From Candidatus Krumholzibacteriota bacterium (lineage in GTDB: Bacteria > Krumholzibacteriota > Krumholzibacteriia > LZORAL124-64-63), in the NCBI GenBank assembly GCA_022711765.1, contig JAKLEB010000001.1, positions 251,186 through 315,185 of the forward strand: a stretch of DNA of 64,000 bases. The letters are read 5' to 3'. This document shows positions 17,299 through 25,130 of this stretch, piece by piece. Under the pieces are notes generated by a model. That model worked only from the letters and a program-made list of their open reading frames with translations. It searched no databases and was not told the DNA's origin. The translations under genes and the position numbers were made by a program. How positions within the stretch are numbered: the stretch's first letter is position 1; each line of letters starts with the position of its first letter.

Positions 17299-17946
17299 AT
17301 GCCGCCTTCCTCGCGCAGCTTCCGCCTGAGTCTGCTCTTGATCGTGATCGGCGGTTCGGCCGCGTTCGCCGGGCGGCAGTCCGGTCCGGCCTGGTACGAG
17401 GTTCGCAAGGGCGACAGCCTGGGTCGCATCGCCCGCGAGTTCGGGACGACGGTCGCCGACCTGCGCGAAGCCAGCAACCTGCGTTCCGATGTGATCCAGG
17501 TCGGGCAGAGGATTGAGATCCGCAGCCCTTTCGCGACGACCCGAGCCCGCGATCTCGCCTGGCAGAGCCCCTGTCGTGGCCCGCGCCGCGTGCTCGCCGA
17601 TTTCGGCCCGTACGAAACCGGCCGCGTCATCATGCCGCGCACCGGCGTCGACGTGGCTCTGCCGGTCGGCAGCGAGGTGTTCGTGCCGGCTCACGGCGTC
17701 CTGCGCTACCTTGCAGCCATGGAGGAGCTGGGCACGATCGCGATCATCGACCACGGAGCCGGCCACCACACGGTGCTCAGCCCGCTCGACCTCGCGACCG
17801 TCCCCTGGCAGCCGGGCCAGGGCGTTCGCCGGGGCGACCTCCTGGGACGGACGGCGGCGCCGTTCTCGGCCGGCGAGCCGCCCCACCTGCACGTGGAACT
17901 CCGCATCGACGGCAAGGCGGTCCGTCCGGACCCGCTGCTGCGCTGA
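17299..17946 (+). CDS. LysM plus degenerate LytM (M23) envelope protein
   Basis: The 215-aa product has a signal peptide (residues 1-24). A LysM peptidoglycan-binding domain covers about residues 32-75 (YEVRKGDSLGRIAREF, VIQVGQRIEI). An M23-like domain covers about 105-213. The zinc-site pattern is incomplete: the first ligand position of HxxxD reads R114-TGV-D118, and the YxHL motif reads LSPL (160-163), while HLH (196-198) is kept. This is the pattern of EnvC/NlpD-type LytM factors, which do not cut peptidoglycan themselves but activate amidases. I infer an amidase-activator role in cell separation. The start is 19 bp after a tRNA, and apt follows 21 bp downstream. Confidence 0.84.
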   Translation: MPPSSRSFRLSLLLIVIGGSAAFAGRQSGPAWYEVRKGDSLGRIAREFGTTVADLREASNLRSDVIQVGQRIEIRSPFATTRARDLAWQSPCRGPRRVLADFGPYETGRVIMPRTGVDVALPVGSEVFVPAHGVLRYLAAMEELGTIAIIDHGAGHHTVLSPLDLATVPWQPGQGVRRGDLLGRTAAPFSAGEPPHLHVELRIDGKAVRPDPLLR

Positions 17947-17967
17947 CCCGAGCCGAAAGGGCTGCCC

Positions 17968-18483
17968 ATGGACCTCAAGAAGGTGATCGCCGACATCCCC
18001 GACTTTCCGAAGCCGGGCATCCTCTTCCGCGACATCACGCCGATCCTGGAGGACCCGCGCGCCTATCGGGCCGCCGTCGACGGCCTGGCGGCGTTGTTGC
18101 GCGGCACTCCGTGCGATCGACTCGCCGCTATCGAGAGCCGGGGCTTCATCCTCGGCGGTCCGCTCTCGCTGCGCCTGGACAGGGGGCTGATCCTCGTGCG
18201 CAAGGCGGGCAAGCTGCCGCGCGCGACCGTCGGCGAGAGCTATGACCTGGAGTACGGCTCGGCGGCGATCGAGGTCCACCGCGACAGTCTCAAGCCGGGG
18301 GAGAGGGTCGTCGTGATCGACGACTTGCTCGCGACCGGCGGGACCGCGGCTGCGGCTGGCCGCCTCGTCCGCAAGTGCGGCGGCGAGGTGGCGGCCTACC
18401 TGTTCATGGTCGAGCTGGGCGGACTCGGCGGTCGCCGCCAGCTCGCGGACGCGCCGGTGTTTTCCCTTGTGGTGTACGACTAG
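17968..18483 (+). CDS. apt: Adenine phosphoribosyltransferase
   Basis: Apt makes AMP from adenine and PRPP (purine salvage). Family marks in the 171-aa product are FPKPGILFRDITPIL at the N-terminus, ESRGFILGGPL, RKAGKLPR, and the PRPP-binding VVVIDDLLATGGTAAA. Length and motif spacing are normal. It is followed by the promoter of the tRNA-Arg gene, part of which overlaps the end of the coding region. Confidence 0.95.
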   Translation: MDLKKVIADIPDFPKPGILFRDITPILEDPRAYRAAVDGLAALLRGTPCDRLAAIESRGFILGGPLSLRLDRGLILVRKAGKLPRATVGESYDLEYGSAAIEVHRDSLKPGERVVVIDDLLATGGTAAAAGRLVRKCGGEVAAYLFMVELGGLGGRRQLADAPVFSLVVYD

Positions 18484-18496
18484 CCTTGGTTACCTT
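18467..18496 (+). promoter_or_regulatory. Promoter for tRNA-Arg(CCT)
   Basis: TTGTGG (18467-18472) lies inside the 3' end of apt and TACCTT (18491-18496) lies just after its stop, with 18 bp between them. The tRNA begins 22 bp downstream. Confidence 0.6.
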
Positions 18497-18518
18497 GGGC
18501 CGCCGCACGCGTTCCGGT

Positions 18519-18595
18519 GCCCCCGTAGCTCAGTTGGATAGAGCACCAGATTCCTAATCTGGGGGCCGTGGGTTCGAATCCCGCCGGGGGTACCA
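18519..18595 (+). tRNA. tRNA-Arg (anticodon CCT)
   Basis: Acceptor GCCCCCG pairs with CGGGGGT, leaving a G1-U72 wobble at the end, with discriminator A and encoded CCA. The anticodon stem CCAGA/TCTGG encloses TTCCTAA, giving CCT. The T-arm is GGTTCGAAT. Confidence 0.96.
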
Positions 18596-18605
18596 GGCAT
18601 CCCGA

Positions 18606-18977
18606 TCAACGCCGCTTGACGTGGATGAATCCGTGGTCCTGCAGCAGCTGCAAGAAACTGTAAATGCGCCCGGCCACCTGCGCGTCGTCTTCGGGATTCG
18701 CGCGGCGGTAAGCGGCGATGACCTCGGCGACCGTCCGCCGGCCGTCGATCAGGCGCCAGATCCGGCTGCCCTTGGCGTCCAGCGGGTAACGATGCCAGCG
18801 TTCACGCTCGGGCACGAAGCGCGTCAGGAACTGCCGCAGCAGGGGATCTGCGGACCTCGGCGTCAAGAGTTCGACCCGATTGCTGCCCAGGCGCGACTCG
18901 CTGGGCACGGTCGCGACCGGGATGTCGTGCAGGGACGTCAGGGGGGAGCCGGTCGACTCCGACTTGGCGAGGAACAA
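18606..18977 (-). CDS. PqqD-like peptide-binding domain protein
   Basis: The last 65 residues match the PqqD/RRE fold: YPLDAKGSRIWRLIDGRRTVAEVIAAY, then a helix pair ending FLQLLQDHGFIHV. A preceding segment (LTSLHDIPVAT, VELLTPR) is typical of stand-alone PqqD-like proteins of about 120 aa. PqqD domains bind precursor peptides for radical-SAM enzymes, but no partner enzyme or precursor is seen here. The start is uncertain. The TTG at 18977 gives a normal family length; an in-frame ATG at 19211 would add 78 residues of non-family sequence across an AT-richer, promoter-like stretch near 19050-19080. Confidence 0.66.
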   Translation of the reverse strand: MFLAKSESTGSPLTSLHDIPVATVPSESRLGSNRVELLTPRSADPLLRQFLTRFVPERERWHRYPLDAKGSRIWRLIDGRRTVAEVIAAYRRANPEDDAQVAGRIYSFLQLLQDHGFIHVKRR

Positions 18978-19257
18978 CCTGAGCTCCAGTCCTTGGGGTC
19001 CGGCTCCGGGCAGCCTTCCTGGCGATTTCGCGGGATGATGGTAAGCGCATCCTATCACAAAACCGTCACGGAGTTCGACAAATCTGCGAGTATCATGGAG
19101 TTGCGTTGTCGTGATCTCGGCCCGCGGGGTCCGCTGAGCGCCTGAATCCTGATCCGCGGCGGCCGATGCGGCTGGAATTGCCTCGAGGTATCGATTATCT
19201 TTCCCCGGCATTCCGCGAGGATCGGTTCCCGTAACTCCTTCGATGCGAGGTCGAGCA

Positions 19258-19944
19258 GTGGCCGCCCAGAAGTTCACGAAGAAGGAACTGAAGAAGGACT
19301 CGTTCGTCACCTGGACCGAGAGGTCGCTGGAATTCCTCCAGCAGAACGCCACCGTCGTCGGCGTCGCGTTCCTGATCCTGGTCGTGCTGCTGGTGGGCGG
19401 CAGCTACGTGATGCGCGGCCGCGAAGCCGCCCGGACGGAGGCGAGCTACCTGCTGTTCCAGGGCCAGACGCTTCTGGCGCAGGGCGATTACGAGCTGGCG
19501 ATGGCGCCGCTCCAGGACTGCGTCGACAAGCACGGGGGAACCGAATTCGGTGAATTCGCGCGGGTGGCGGTCGTTCAGGCGCGTCTGGGGCTCGGCGAGT
19601 TCGACGCCGCCCTGGCGGCGATCGACCAGTATTCCGCCGAGATTCCCGCCGACCACGCGGCCTCCGGCGATCTGCGCTTGCTGCGCGCCAGCGTCCTCGC
19701 CGACGCCGGCCGCTTCGCCGAGGCTGCGGACGCCATGGCCGGGATGATCACCGCCGATCTCGATGATTCGATCTATTACGAACGGTCCGTTCTTCGTTCC
19801 AAATGGTTGTTGGCCGCTGGACAGCGAGATGCGGCCCTGAACTTGCTAGAAGAACTCCGTCAGGCCGTCGCATCCGGCGAGCTCGAGGTCACCGGGAACG
19901 ACCTCGAGAACCGGCTGGCGCTCGCCCGCGCGATCGGCAGGTAG
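19258..19944 (+). CDS. YfgM-like membrane-anchored TPR protein
   Basis: This 228-aa protein has a short Lys-rich cytoplasmic start (KFTKKELKKDSF), a single transmembrane helix (about residues 34-52) and an extracytoplasmic part with TPR-like repeats (YLLFQGQTLLAQGDYELAMAPLQ, FDAALAAIDQY, FAEAADAMAGMI). This is the architecture of the YfgM ancillary subunit of the Sec translocon, which hands secreted proteins to periplasmic chaperones. The GTG at 19258 is preferred to an ATG five codons upstream because GAGG at 19247-19250 is at good distance from it. Confidence 0.8.
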   Translation: MAAQKFTKKELKKDSFVTWTERSLEFLQQNATVVGVAFLILVVLLVGGSYVMRGREAARTEASYLLFQGQTLLAQGDYELAMAPLQDCVDKHGGTEFGEFARVAVVQARLGLGEFDAALAAIDQYSAEIPADHAASGDLRLLRASVLADAGRFAEAADAMAGMITADLDDSIYYERSVLRSKWLLAAGQRDAALNLLEELRQAVASGELEVTGNDLENRLALARAIGR

Positions 19945-20004
19945 CCGCGGTTCGACCGGCTGCGCACCCGGATCCCGGCCGTCGAACACTCGCCAGGGGG
20001 GACC

Positions 20005-20403
20005 ATGTCCCAGGAAACCGCGCCGTACCCGGAGCCGTCGATCAGCGACCGCTGGTATGCCGCGCTGTGTTACGCAGGATTCCTGGTGCTGGTCCCGATC
20101 CTCGTCGTGCGGCCCCGCAGCACCTTCCTCGCCGCCCACTGCCGCCAGGGCTTCAGCCTTCTGTTCGCCGAGATCGTGGGCGGGCTCTTGCTCTGGGTCC
20201 TCGAATCCACGTTCAACCTGGTGCCGGTCCTTGGCGTGCTGCTCAACCTGATCCTGCACCTCGCGTACTGGCTGCTCTTCGTGGCCATCTCCGCGGTTGG
20301 TTTCGTGAAAGCGCTCAGCGGCGAGAGATTCGAGGTCGCCGGGCTGGAGGATCTCGCGAATCGGGTGCCGATCGAGGCGCAAGATCAGCGTCGAACCATG
20401 TAA
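20005..20403 (+). CDS. DUF4870-like small membrane protein
   Basis: The 132-aa product has about three transmembrane helices: ALCYAGFLVLVPILVV, a central LFAEIVGGLLLWVLE, and LNLILHLAYWLLFVAI. The sequence FLAAHCRQGFSLL between the first two matches the HxxQ-type segment of the DUF4870 group. Function is unknown. It follows the YfgM-like gene by 60 bp in the same direction. Confidence 0.72.
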   Translation: MSQETAPYPEPSISDRWYAALCYAGFLVLVPILVVRPRSTFLAAHCRQGFSLLFAEIVGGLLLWVLESTFNLVPVLGVLLNLILHLAYWLLFVAISAVGFVKALSGERFEVAGLEDLANRVPIEAQDQRRTM

Positions 20404-20414
20404 TCGATTGATTT

Positions 20415-20464
20415 GCAGCGCGCTGCAGGCAAGCGCTCCAGTATTGCGCATAATGTATATTATG
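20415..20464. repeat. Two small inverted repeats between convergent genes
   Basis: A perfect 12-bp palindrome (GCAGCGCGCTGC, 20415-20426) is followed by CATAAT-GTAT-ATTATG (20449-20464), a 6-bp inverted repeat in a strikingly AT-rich patch. The pair lies between the converging DUF4870-like and trxA genes. It could be a weak terminator or a protein site; no T-run follows either hairpin. Confidence 0.4.
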
Positions 20465-20514
20465 TTAACTAACCCTCGCTGGACACCGCGATCGAGATCG
20501 GCCTCGCCGCGACC

Positions 20515-20844
20515 CTAGCCCGAGATTTCCTCGATCTTCGCGAGGATCTTCTCTTTGCTCTGGGTCCCGACGAGCGTCGCCTTGCACCGGCCCCCCTGGA
20601 AGAACATGAGCGCCGGGATCGACCGGATCCCGAGCTTGCCCGCGGTCAGCGGGTTGCTCTGGATGTCCATCTTGCCCACGACCCAGCGGCCGGACACCTC
20701 GTGGGCCACGGCCTCGACGGTCGGCGTCAGAGCTTTGCAGGGGCCGCACCAGGGCGCCCAGAAATCGACGAGGACGGGCGTCGGGCTCTGGACGACCTCC
20801 GCGTCGAAATCGCTGTCGGTGAAGTTCTTGAGGACGTCTGACAT
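20515..20844 (-). CDS. trxA: Thioredoxin
   Basis: This 109-aa redox protein has the canonical active site WCGPC at residues 32-36 in FWAPWCGPCKAL, the cis-proline segment IRSIPALMFF, and a normal C-terminal helix. It lies 25 bp after holA and is probably the last gene of the transcript that begins at the sugar transferase or regulator upstream. Confidence 0.96.
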   Translation of the reverse strand: MSDVLKNFTDSDFDAEVVQSPTPVLVDFWAPWCGPCKALTPTVEAVAHEVSGRWVVGKMDIQSNPLTAGKLGIRSIPALMFFQGGRCKATLVGTQSKEKILAKIEEISG

Positions 20845-20869
20845 GGCGTTCCTTTCCAGGGTCGGCTCG

Positions 20870-21922
20870 CTAGGAGGTCCACTCGGGCGATTGATTCCGG
20901 GATGCTCGATACAAGAGCTGTTCGAACGCGATTCCCGGCGGTAGCGGTCGTCGCTTCAGGGCGATCTCGCACTCGAGGCAGGCCGCGAGGATCCCTCGGC
21001 AAGCGCGGGGATCGAGTCGGGACGCCAGCGGCGCGAGCTTGGCGCGCAGCTGCCAGGGGTTCAATTCGGTTTGTTTCGCGATCGCCGGCGCGGGCACGCC
21101 GTCGGCGAGCAGTAGCGAGACCAGCGCGGCTCGCCGCAGGTGGGTCACGACCAGCGGGGCCAGCTGCTCCGCGTCGGAGCCCCAGCCAGACAGTCGGAAC
21201 CATGTCCGCAGGACCGCCGAAACGTTCCCGGGATCGATCGCATCCGTCAGCGCCCATACCTCGAGCTGCGCCTGATCCATCACGAGTTCGGGCAATTCCG
21301 CCGCGGTGATCGCGCGACCACGCGAGGATTGCAGGAGGGCCAGCTTGGCGATTTCCGCCTGCAGGCCCTGCAGGTCAGGGCCGACGAGGAGCGCGAGCAG
21401 GCGAAGCGATTCGAGATCGAGCGTCAGTTTCGCCTGCGCCGCCGCCCTGGTGAGCCAGTCGTCGAGCTCCTCACGCGCGGGCGCGCCGAAATGGAAATAA
21501 TAGCCGGACGCCTTCGCGGCCTGGACCCAGCCGCGGCGGCCGTCGAACTTCTCGCCGGTGATGATCAGCACGGTCGTCTCGGCGGGCTTCTCGAAATAGG
21601 CGGCGAGCGCCTTCTCGGCCGGATCGTCCTTGCGGGCCTGGTCGGCGTGGCGGAGCCAGACGATCTGCCGCTGGGCGAACATCGGAAACGCCTGCGCCTG
21701 GCTGAGCGCCTCGCTCCAGCCCGACTGGTCGGCGTCGAGCAGATGGAAGTTGAACGCGACGCCCGCGGGATCGAGGACCCGGTCGCGGATCGCCTCGACA
21801 GTCTGCTGGATACGGAGCTGGTCCTCGCCGGCGATGACGTAGACCGGCCGGAACTTGCCCTTCACGAGGTCCTGCTGCCGGAGGGTCTTGAATCCGGGAC
21901 CGCTCTCGCTCGCTCGCGCCAT
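20870..21922 (-). CDS. holA: DNA polymerase III delta subunit
   Basis: HolA opens and loads the sliding clamp as part of the clamp loader. The 350-aa product shows the delta-subunit pattern: a start YVIAGEDQLRIQQTVEAI, the FNFHLLDAD segment, EKFDGRRGW, a central LTLDLESLRLLALLVGPDL region, and a C-terminal collar domain. The ATG at 21922 overlaps the lptE stop as TGATG. A GTG one codon upstream is also possible. Confidence 0.88.
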   Translation of the reverse strand: MARASESGPGFKTLRQQDLVKGKFRPVYVIAGEDQLRIQQTVEAIRDRVLDPAGVAFNFHLLDADQSGWSEALSQAQAFPMFAQRQIVWLRHADQARKDDPAEKALAAYFEKPAETTVLIITGEKFDGRRGWVQAAKASGYYFHFGAPAREELDDWLTRAAAQAKLTLDLESLRLLALLVGPDLQGLQAEIAKLALLQSSRGRAITAAELPELVMDQAQLEVWALTDAIDPGNVSAVLRTWFRLSGWGSDAEQLAPLVVTHLRRAALVSLLLADGVPAPAIAKQTELNPWQLRAKLAPLASRLDPRACRGILAACLECEIALKRRPLPPGIAFEQLLYRASRNQSPEWTS

Positions 21923-22473
21923 CACCAGTCCTCCACGACCTGAGCGAGCACGTCCTTGGTGATCTCGACGACCGCGTCCTGTTTGGCCGAGGCTTCGCTC
22001 GAACCGTTCGGGTCGTTCAGGAAGTAGTTCCCGACGCCGGTGAACTGGCGGCGGCTGAAGATCGCCTCCCCGGTCGCCTTCACCCGGAACGTCAACTCGA
22101 GCGCGATCTGCACCTGGTACTCGTCGACCTGCTGATCGCCGGAGATCGAAGCTTGCCGCAGCGTGTAGCAGGTCACGGTCCCGTCGAGGACGCTGTCCGC
22201 CGACTGGAAATCGACGACCTTCAGCGTGTTGTCATCCTGCAACGCCTTCGTGATCAGGTCGGCCAGCTCGATGCCGAGATCCGGTTCCGCCGTCCGATTC
22301 TCGAAGTATTCGACGGCCACTCGCTGGATCGCCTGGTCGACCCGCCCGCTGCTGGCGGAATAGACCCCGCAGCCGGCGCCAGCGATGCCGGCGATCAGCG
22401 ACACGAGTGCCAGTCGACCGGTCCAGCCGAATCGGGTCGCCCCTCCGCGCACTGCGTTCTCCGTCCTGCTCAC
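21922..22473 (-). CDS. lptE: LPS-assembly lipoprotein LptE
   Basis: LptE plugs the LptD barrel that inserts lipopolysaccharide into the outer membrane. The 183-aa product begins VSRTENAVRG, followed by a hydrophobic stretch and lipobox IAGAGC, so a lipidated Cys starts the mature chain. Family features are IQRVAVEYFENRTAEPDLG, LTxAL-like helix LITKALQDDNTLKVV, ADSVLDGTVTCYTL, and a YQVQIALELTFR strand. The GTG start overlaps the stop of the sigma-54 regulator (GTGA), and its stop overlaps holA (TGATG). Confidence 0.85.
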   Translation of the reverse strand: MSRTENAVRGGATRFGWTGRLALVSLIAGIAGAGCGVYSASSGRVDQAIQRVAVEYFENRTAEPDLGIELADLITKALQDDNTLKVVDFQSADSVLDGTVTCYTLRQASISGDQQVDEYQVQIALELTFRVKATGEAIFSRRQFTGVGNYFLNDPNGSSEASAKQDAVVEITKDVLAQVVEDW

Positions 22474-23870
22474 AGCTCGTAGTTCTTCAGCCGGTAGCGC
22501 AGCCGGTCCCGGCCCAGGTGCAACAACCGCGACGCGAGGGACTGGTTGTCGGCCGCGGCCGCCATGGCCTTGCGGATCATGGCGATCTCGAAGCGTTCGA
22601 CCAGGTCGTCGAGGACGATCCCGCCCGCCGGCAGCGGCGACGTGAGCGCCGTCTCGAGGACACGCACGAGCTCGGCGTCCCCGCCGGCGTCGCCAGGCGG
22701 CGCATCGATCTGCAACTCCCCCACGCCGAGTTCGGTTCCGTCGCCAAGCAGGACCGCGCGCTCGATCGTGTTGCGCAGCTCCCGCACGTTGCCCGGCCAC
22801 GGCTGCGCCGCCAGGACCTCGAGAGCGGCCGGACTGATGTCGCGAAACTGTTTGCCGAATTCCTCATTGTAGACCCTGAGGAAATACCGCGCCAGGTCCG
22901 GCAGGTCCTCCGGCCGCTGTCGCAGCGGCGGCACGGTCAGCTCGACGACCTTGAGGCGGTAGTACAGGTCCGATCGGAACACGCCCTGGGCGACGAGGCC
23001 CGCCAGGTCGCGGTTCGTGGCGGCGATCAGCCGGACGTCCACCTGGATGTCCTCCAGCCCGCCGACCCGGCGGAACGCCATCTTCTCGAGCACGCGCAGC
23101 AGCTTGACCTGGATCGGCAGGGACATCTCGCCGATCTCGTCCAGGAACAGCGTGCCGGAATGCGCCAGCTCCAACAGACCGAGCTTCTGCTGCGCGGCAT
23201 CCGTGAACGCGCCCCGCTCGTGCCCGAAGAGCTCGCTCTCCAGGAGCTGCTCGGGCAACGAGGCGCAGTTGACCTCGAGGAAGGGATAATCCCGCCGCGG
23301 CGAGTTGCGGTGGATCACCTGCGCCAGGATGTCCTTCCCCACGCCGCTTTCCCCCAGGATCAGGACCGTCGAGCGGCCGCCGGCCGCGACGCGCCGCACC
23401 GTCTCGTACACGGGCTGCATCACCGCCGAACGGCCGGGAACGACTCCGGGCAGGGAGGCGAAGAGGTCGTCGGCGGTCCGCGCCTGCGCCCGCCGGCGCG
23501 ATGACTCCCCCGCCTCGAGTCCGCGGTGGATCACGGCGAGCAGGTGGTCGAGGTTGACGGGCTTCGTCACGAAATCGAACGCCTGCAGCTTCATGGCCTC
23601 CACCGCGGCGTCGGTCCGCCCATAGCTCGTCAGGATCACCACGCACGTCTGCGGCGCGGCTTCCTTCAGGCGCGCGAGGACCTGGAGCCCGCTCAGGTCC
23701 GGGAGGCGGAGGTCCAGCAGGACCAGGTCGGGCGCCTCGCGCGCGGCCTGGTCGAGGCCAGCCGCGCCAGTGCCGGCGGTGCTGACTCGGTAGCCGCGCG
23801 CTTCGAGCGTCGCCGCCAGGAAGAGGCGAATGGCTTCCTGGTCGTCGATGATCAGGACGTGGGGCTGCAT
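22470..23870 (-). CDS. NtrC-family sigma-54 response regulator (GAFTDA variant)
   Basis: The 466-aa protein has three domains. The receiver covers residues 1-120, with acidic pair D9/D10, phospho-acceptor D53 in LVLLDLRLPD and K103 in FVTKPVN. The AAA+ domain (about 145-380) has Walker A GESGVGKD (173-180), Walker B LFLDEIGEMS and the arginine-finger region. The C-terminal Fis-type helix-turn-helix is at about 425-466. The sigma-54-contact loop reads GAFTDA (220-225), not GAFTGA; this variant occurs in other members but changes the contact surface. No histidine kinase is nearby, so it is an orphan. Its position next to polysaccharide genes resembles the PrsR-type regulators of exopolysaccharide loci (inference). 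Confidence 0.93.
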   Translation of the reverse strand: MQPHVLIIDDQEAIRLFLAATLEARGYRVSTAGTGAAGLDQAAREAPDLVLLDLRLPDLSGLQVLARLKEAAPQTCVVILTSYGRTDAAVEAMKLQAFDFVTKPVNLDHLLAVIHRGLEAGESSRRRAQARTADDLFASLPGVVPGRSAVMQPVYETVRRVAAGGRSTVLILGESGVGKDILAQVIHRNSPRRDYPFLEVNCASLPEQLLESELFGHERGAFTDAAQQKLGLLELAHSGTLFLDEIGEMSLPIQVKLLRVLEKMAFRRVGGLEDIQVDVRLIAATNRDLAGLVAQGVFRSDLYYRLKVVELTVPPLRQRPEDLPDLARYFLRVYNEEFGKQFRDISPAALEVLAAQPWPGNVRELRNTIERAVLLGDGTELGVGELQIDAPPGDAGGDAELVRVLETALTSPLPAGGIVLDDLVERFEIAMIRKAMAAAADNQSLASRLLHLGRDRLRYRLKNYEL

Positions 23871-24009
23871 GGCTTGCGGTGGCTCCGCCGGCGGAAGGTG
23901 AACCAGACAGAAGCGGCCACCGCGATTATGGTGGCCGCTGCCCGGTCCGGCAAGTCGTGAAAGCTGGTCGCGGCGGATTGTCCGCCGGCCTCCGCCGCCG
24001 CGGGTACCG

Positions 24010-24837
24010 CTACCGCGCGCCCTCGCCCTTCAGGACCACGCGGACGGTCTCCAGGAGGATCCCGACGTCCGTGAGCGGCCCGCTGCGCCGGATGTACTCG
24101 CGGTCGAACTCGACCTTCCGGCACACGCTCTCGACGGATTCGTCGTAGCCGTTGCGCACCTGGGCCAGGCCCGTCAAGCCCGGCTTGACCAGCAGGCGAT
24201 CGTGGTAGAACGGAACGTCGTTCTCGAGCTGCCGGATGAAGCAGAGGCGCTCGGGCCGCGGTCCGATCAAGCTCATGTCGCCGCGCAGGACGTTCCACAG
24301 CTGGGGCAGTTCGTCGAGGCGGGTCTTGCGCAGGAACCGGCCGACGCGCGTGACGCGCTTGTCGCCTTGCTTCGCCCATTGCGGTCCGCCAGCCTCGGCG
24401 TTGTTGCACATCGTCCGCAGCTTGAAGATGCGGAAGGGGCGTCCCGGCTGCAGCACCTTGCGGCGTTCACCGCCGTTCGTCACGCCGTGCCGCCGCCGGC
24501 GCCGGTTCATGCCGACGCGTTCCTGGGCGTAGAAAACCGAACCCGGGCTGTCGAGCTTGATCGCCAAGGCGAGCAGGGGCAGGACCGACCCGAAGATCAC
24601 GAGACCGATCACGCTGGCCACGATGTCGAAGACTCTCTTGACCGTGTCGTACGCCGGACTCGGCAGCGTCTCGATCAGATCGGAAACCGCGGACCCGGCC
24701 GCGATCCGTTGCGCGACTCCGTCCGCTGTCGCCGCGATGACCGCTGACGCGGCGCCAGCGTCGGCGCGCAACGTCTCCGTCTCGACTGCCATCTCCCCAA
24801 CCTTTCTCCGACTTCCGTCGAGTCCTCGGCGAGCCAT
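24010..24837 (-). CDS. Polyprenyl-phosphate hexose-1-phosphate transferase (sugar transferase)
   Basis: This 275-aa enzyme is predicted to place the first sugar-1-phosphate on undecaprenyl phosphate for glycan synthesis. One membrane segment (FDIVASVIGLVIFGSVLPLLALAI) precedes the catalytic domain, with SPGSVFYAQERVG, FRIFKLRTM, KTRLDELPQLWNVLRGDMSLIGPRPE and VKPGLTGLAQV. A basic insertion (NRRRRRHG and following) lies between the first two motifs. The extra N-terminal 70 residues lack the four-helix part of WbaP-type enzymes. The ATG at 24837 has GGAGG at good distance; ATGs at 24855 and 24792 are alternatives. Confidence 0.88.
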   Translation of the reverse strand: MARRGLDGSRRKVGEMAVETETLRADAGAASAVIAATADGVAQRIAAGSAVSDLIETLPSPAYDTVKRVFDIVASVIGLVIFGSVLPLLALAIKLDSPGSVFYAQERVGMNRRRRRHGVTNGGERRKVLQPGRPFRIFKLRTMCNNAEAGGPQWAKQGDKRVTRVGRFLRKTRLDELPQLWNVLRGDMSLIGPRPERLCFIRQLENDVPFYHDRLLVKPGLTGLAQVRNGYDESVESVCRKVEFDREYIRRSGPLTDVGILLETVRVVLKGEGAR

Positions 24838-24943
24838 GGTTTCCGCCCTCCGCATAGTCCCTCACTTCCCCGACACCGTGGTCGGTCGCCACCATGAGGG
24901 CCTGCCATGGTCACCGGCAGTGCCCAGGACCCCCCTGCTCCTG

Positions 24944-24961
24944 GTGATACCAGTGTATCAC
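24944..24961. promoter_or_regulatory. Operator-like perfect inverted repeat upstream of the sugar transferase
   Basis: GTGATAC-CAGT-GTATCAC is a perfect 7-4-7 inverted repeat in the leader between a strong promoter (25029-25057) and the sugar transferase start. Symmetry and size suit a dimeric repressor or activator, or an mRNA hairpin. It is about 68 bp downstream of the -10 box. Confidence 0.5.
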
Positions 24962-25028
24962 GAGAGGGGCATGAGCACAACCAGAATAATCAGAGTATAT
25001 GCAAAATTCACGAACCACACAGCGGCAG

Positions 25029-25057
25029 AGTATAATCTCATTTTCAAGCTTAGTCAA
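25029..25057 (-). promoter_or_regulatory. Sigma-70-type promoter for the sugar transferase/regulator operon
   Basis: On the minus strand TTGACT (25057-25052) and TATACT (25034-25029) are 17 bp apart in an AT-rich stretch. This is one of the best matches to the general bacterial consensus in the window. The transcript would have a leader of about 185 nt before the sugar transferase. No GG-N10-GC sigma-54 site was seen here. Confidence 0.75.
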
Positions 25058-25130
25058 CCCCATAACTCCGATTTTGTTATATAAATAATTCACTTATTGG
25101 GAGATGGATCCAATCGCAACGAGCTCGCCG

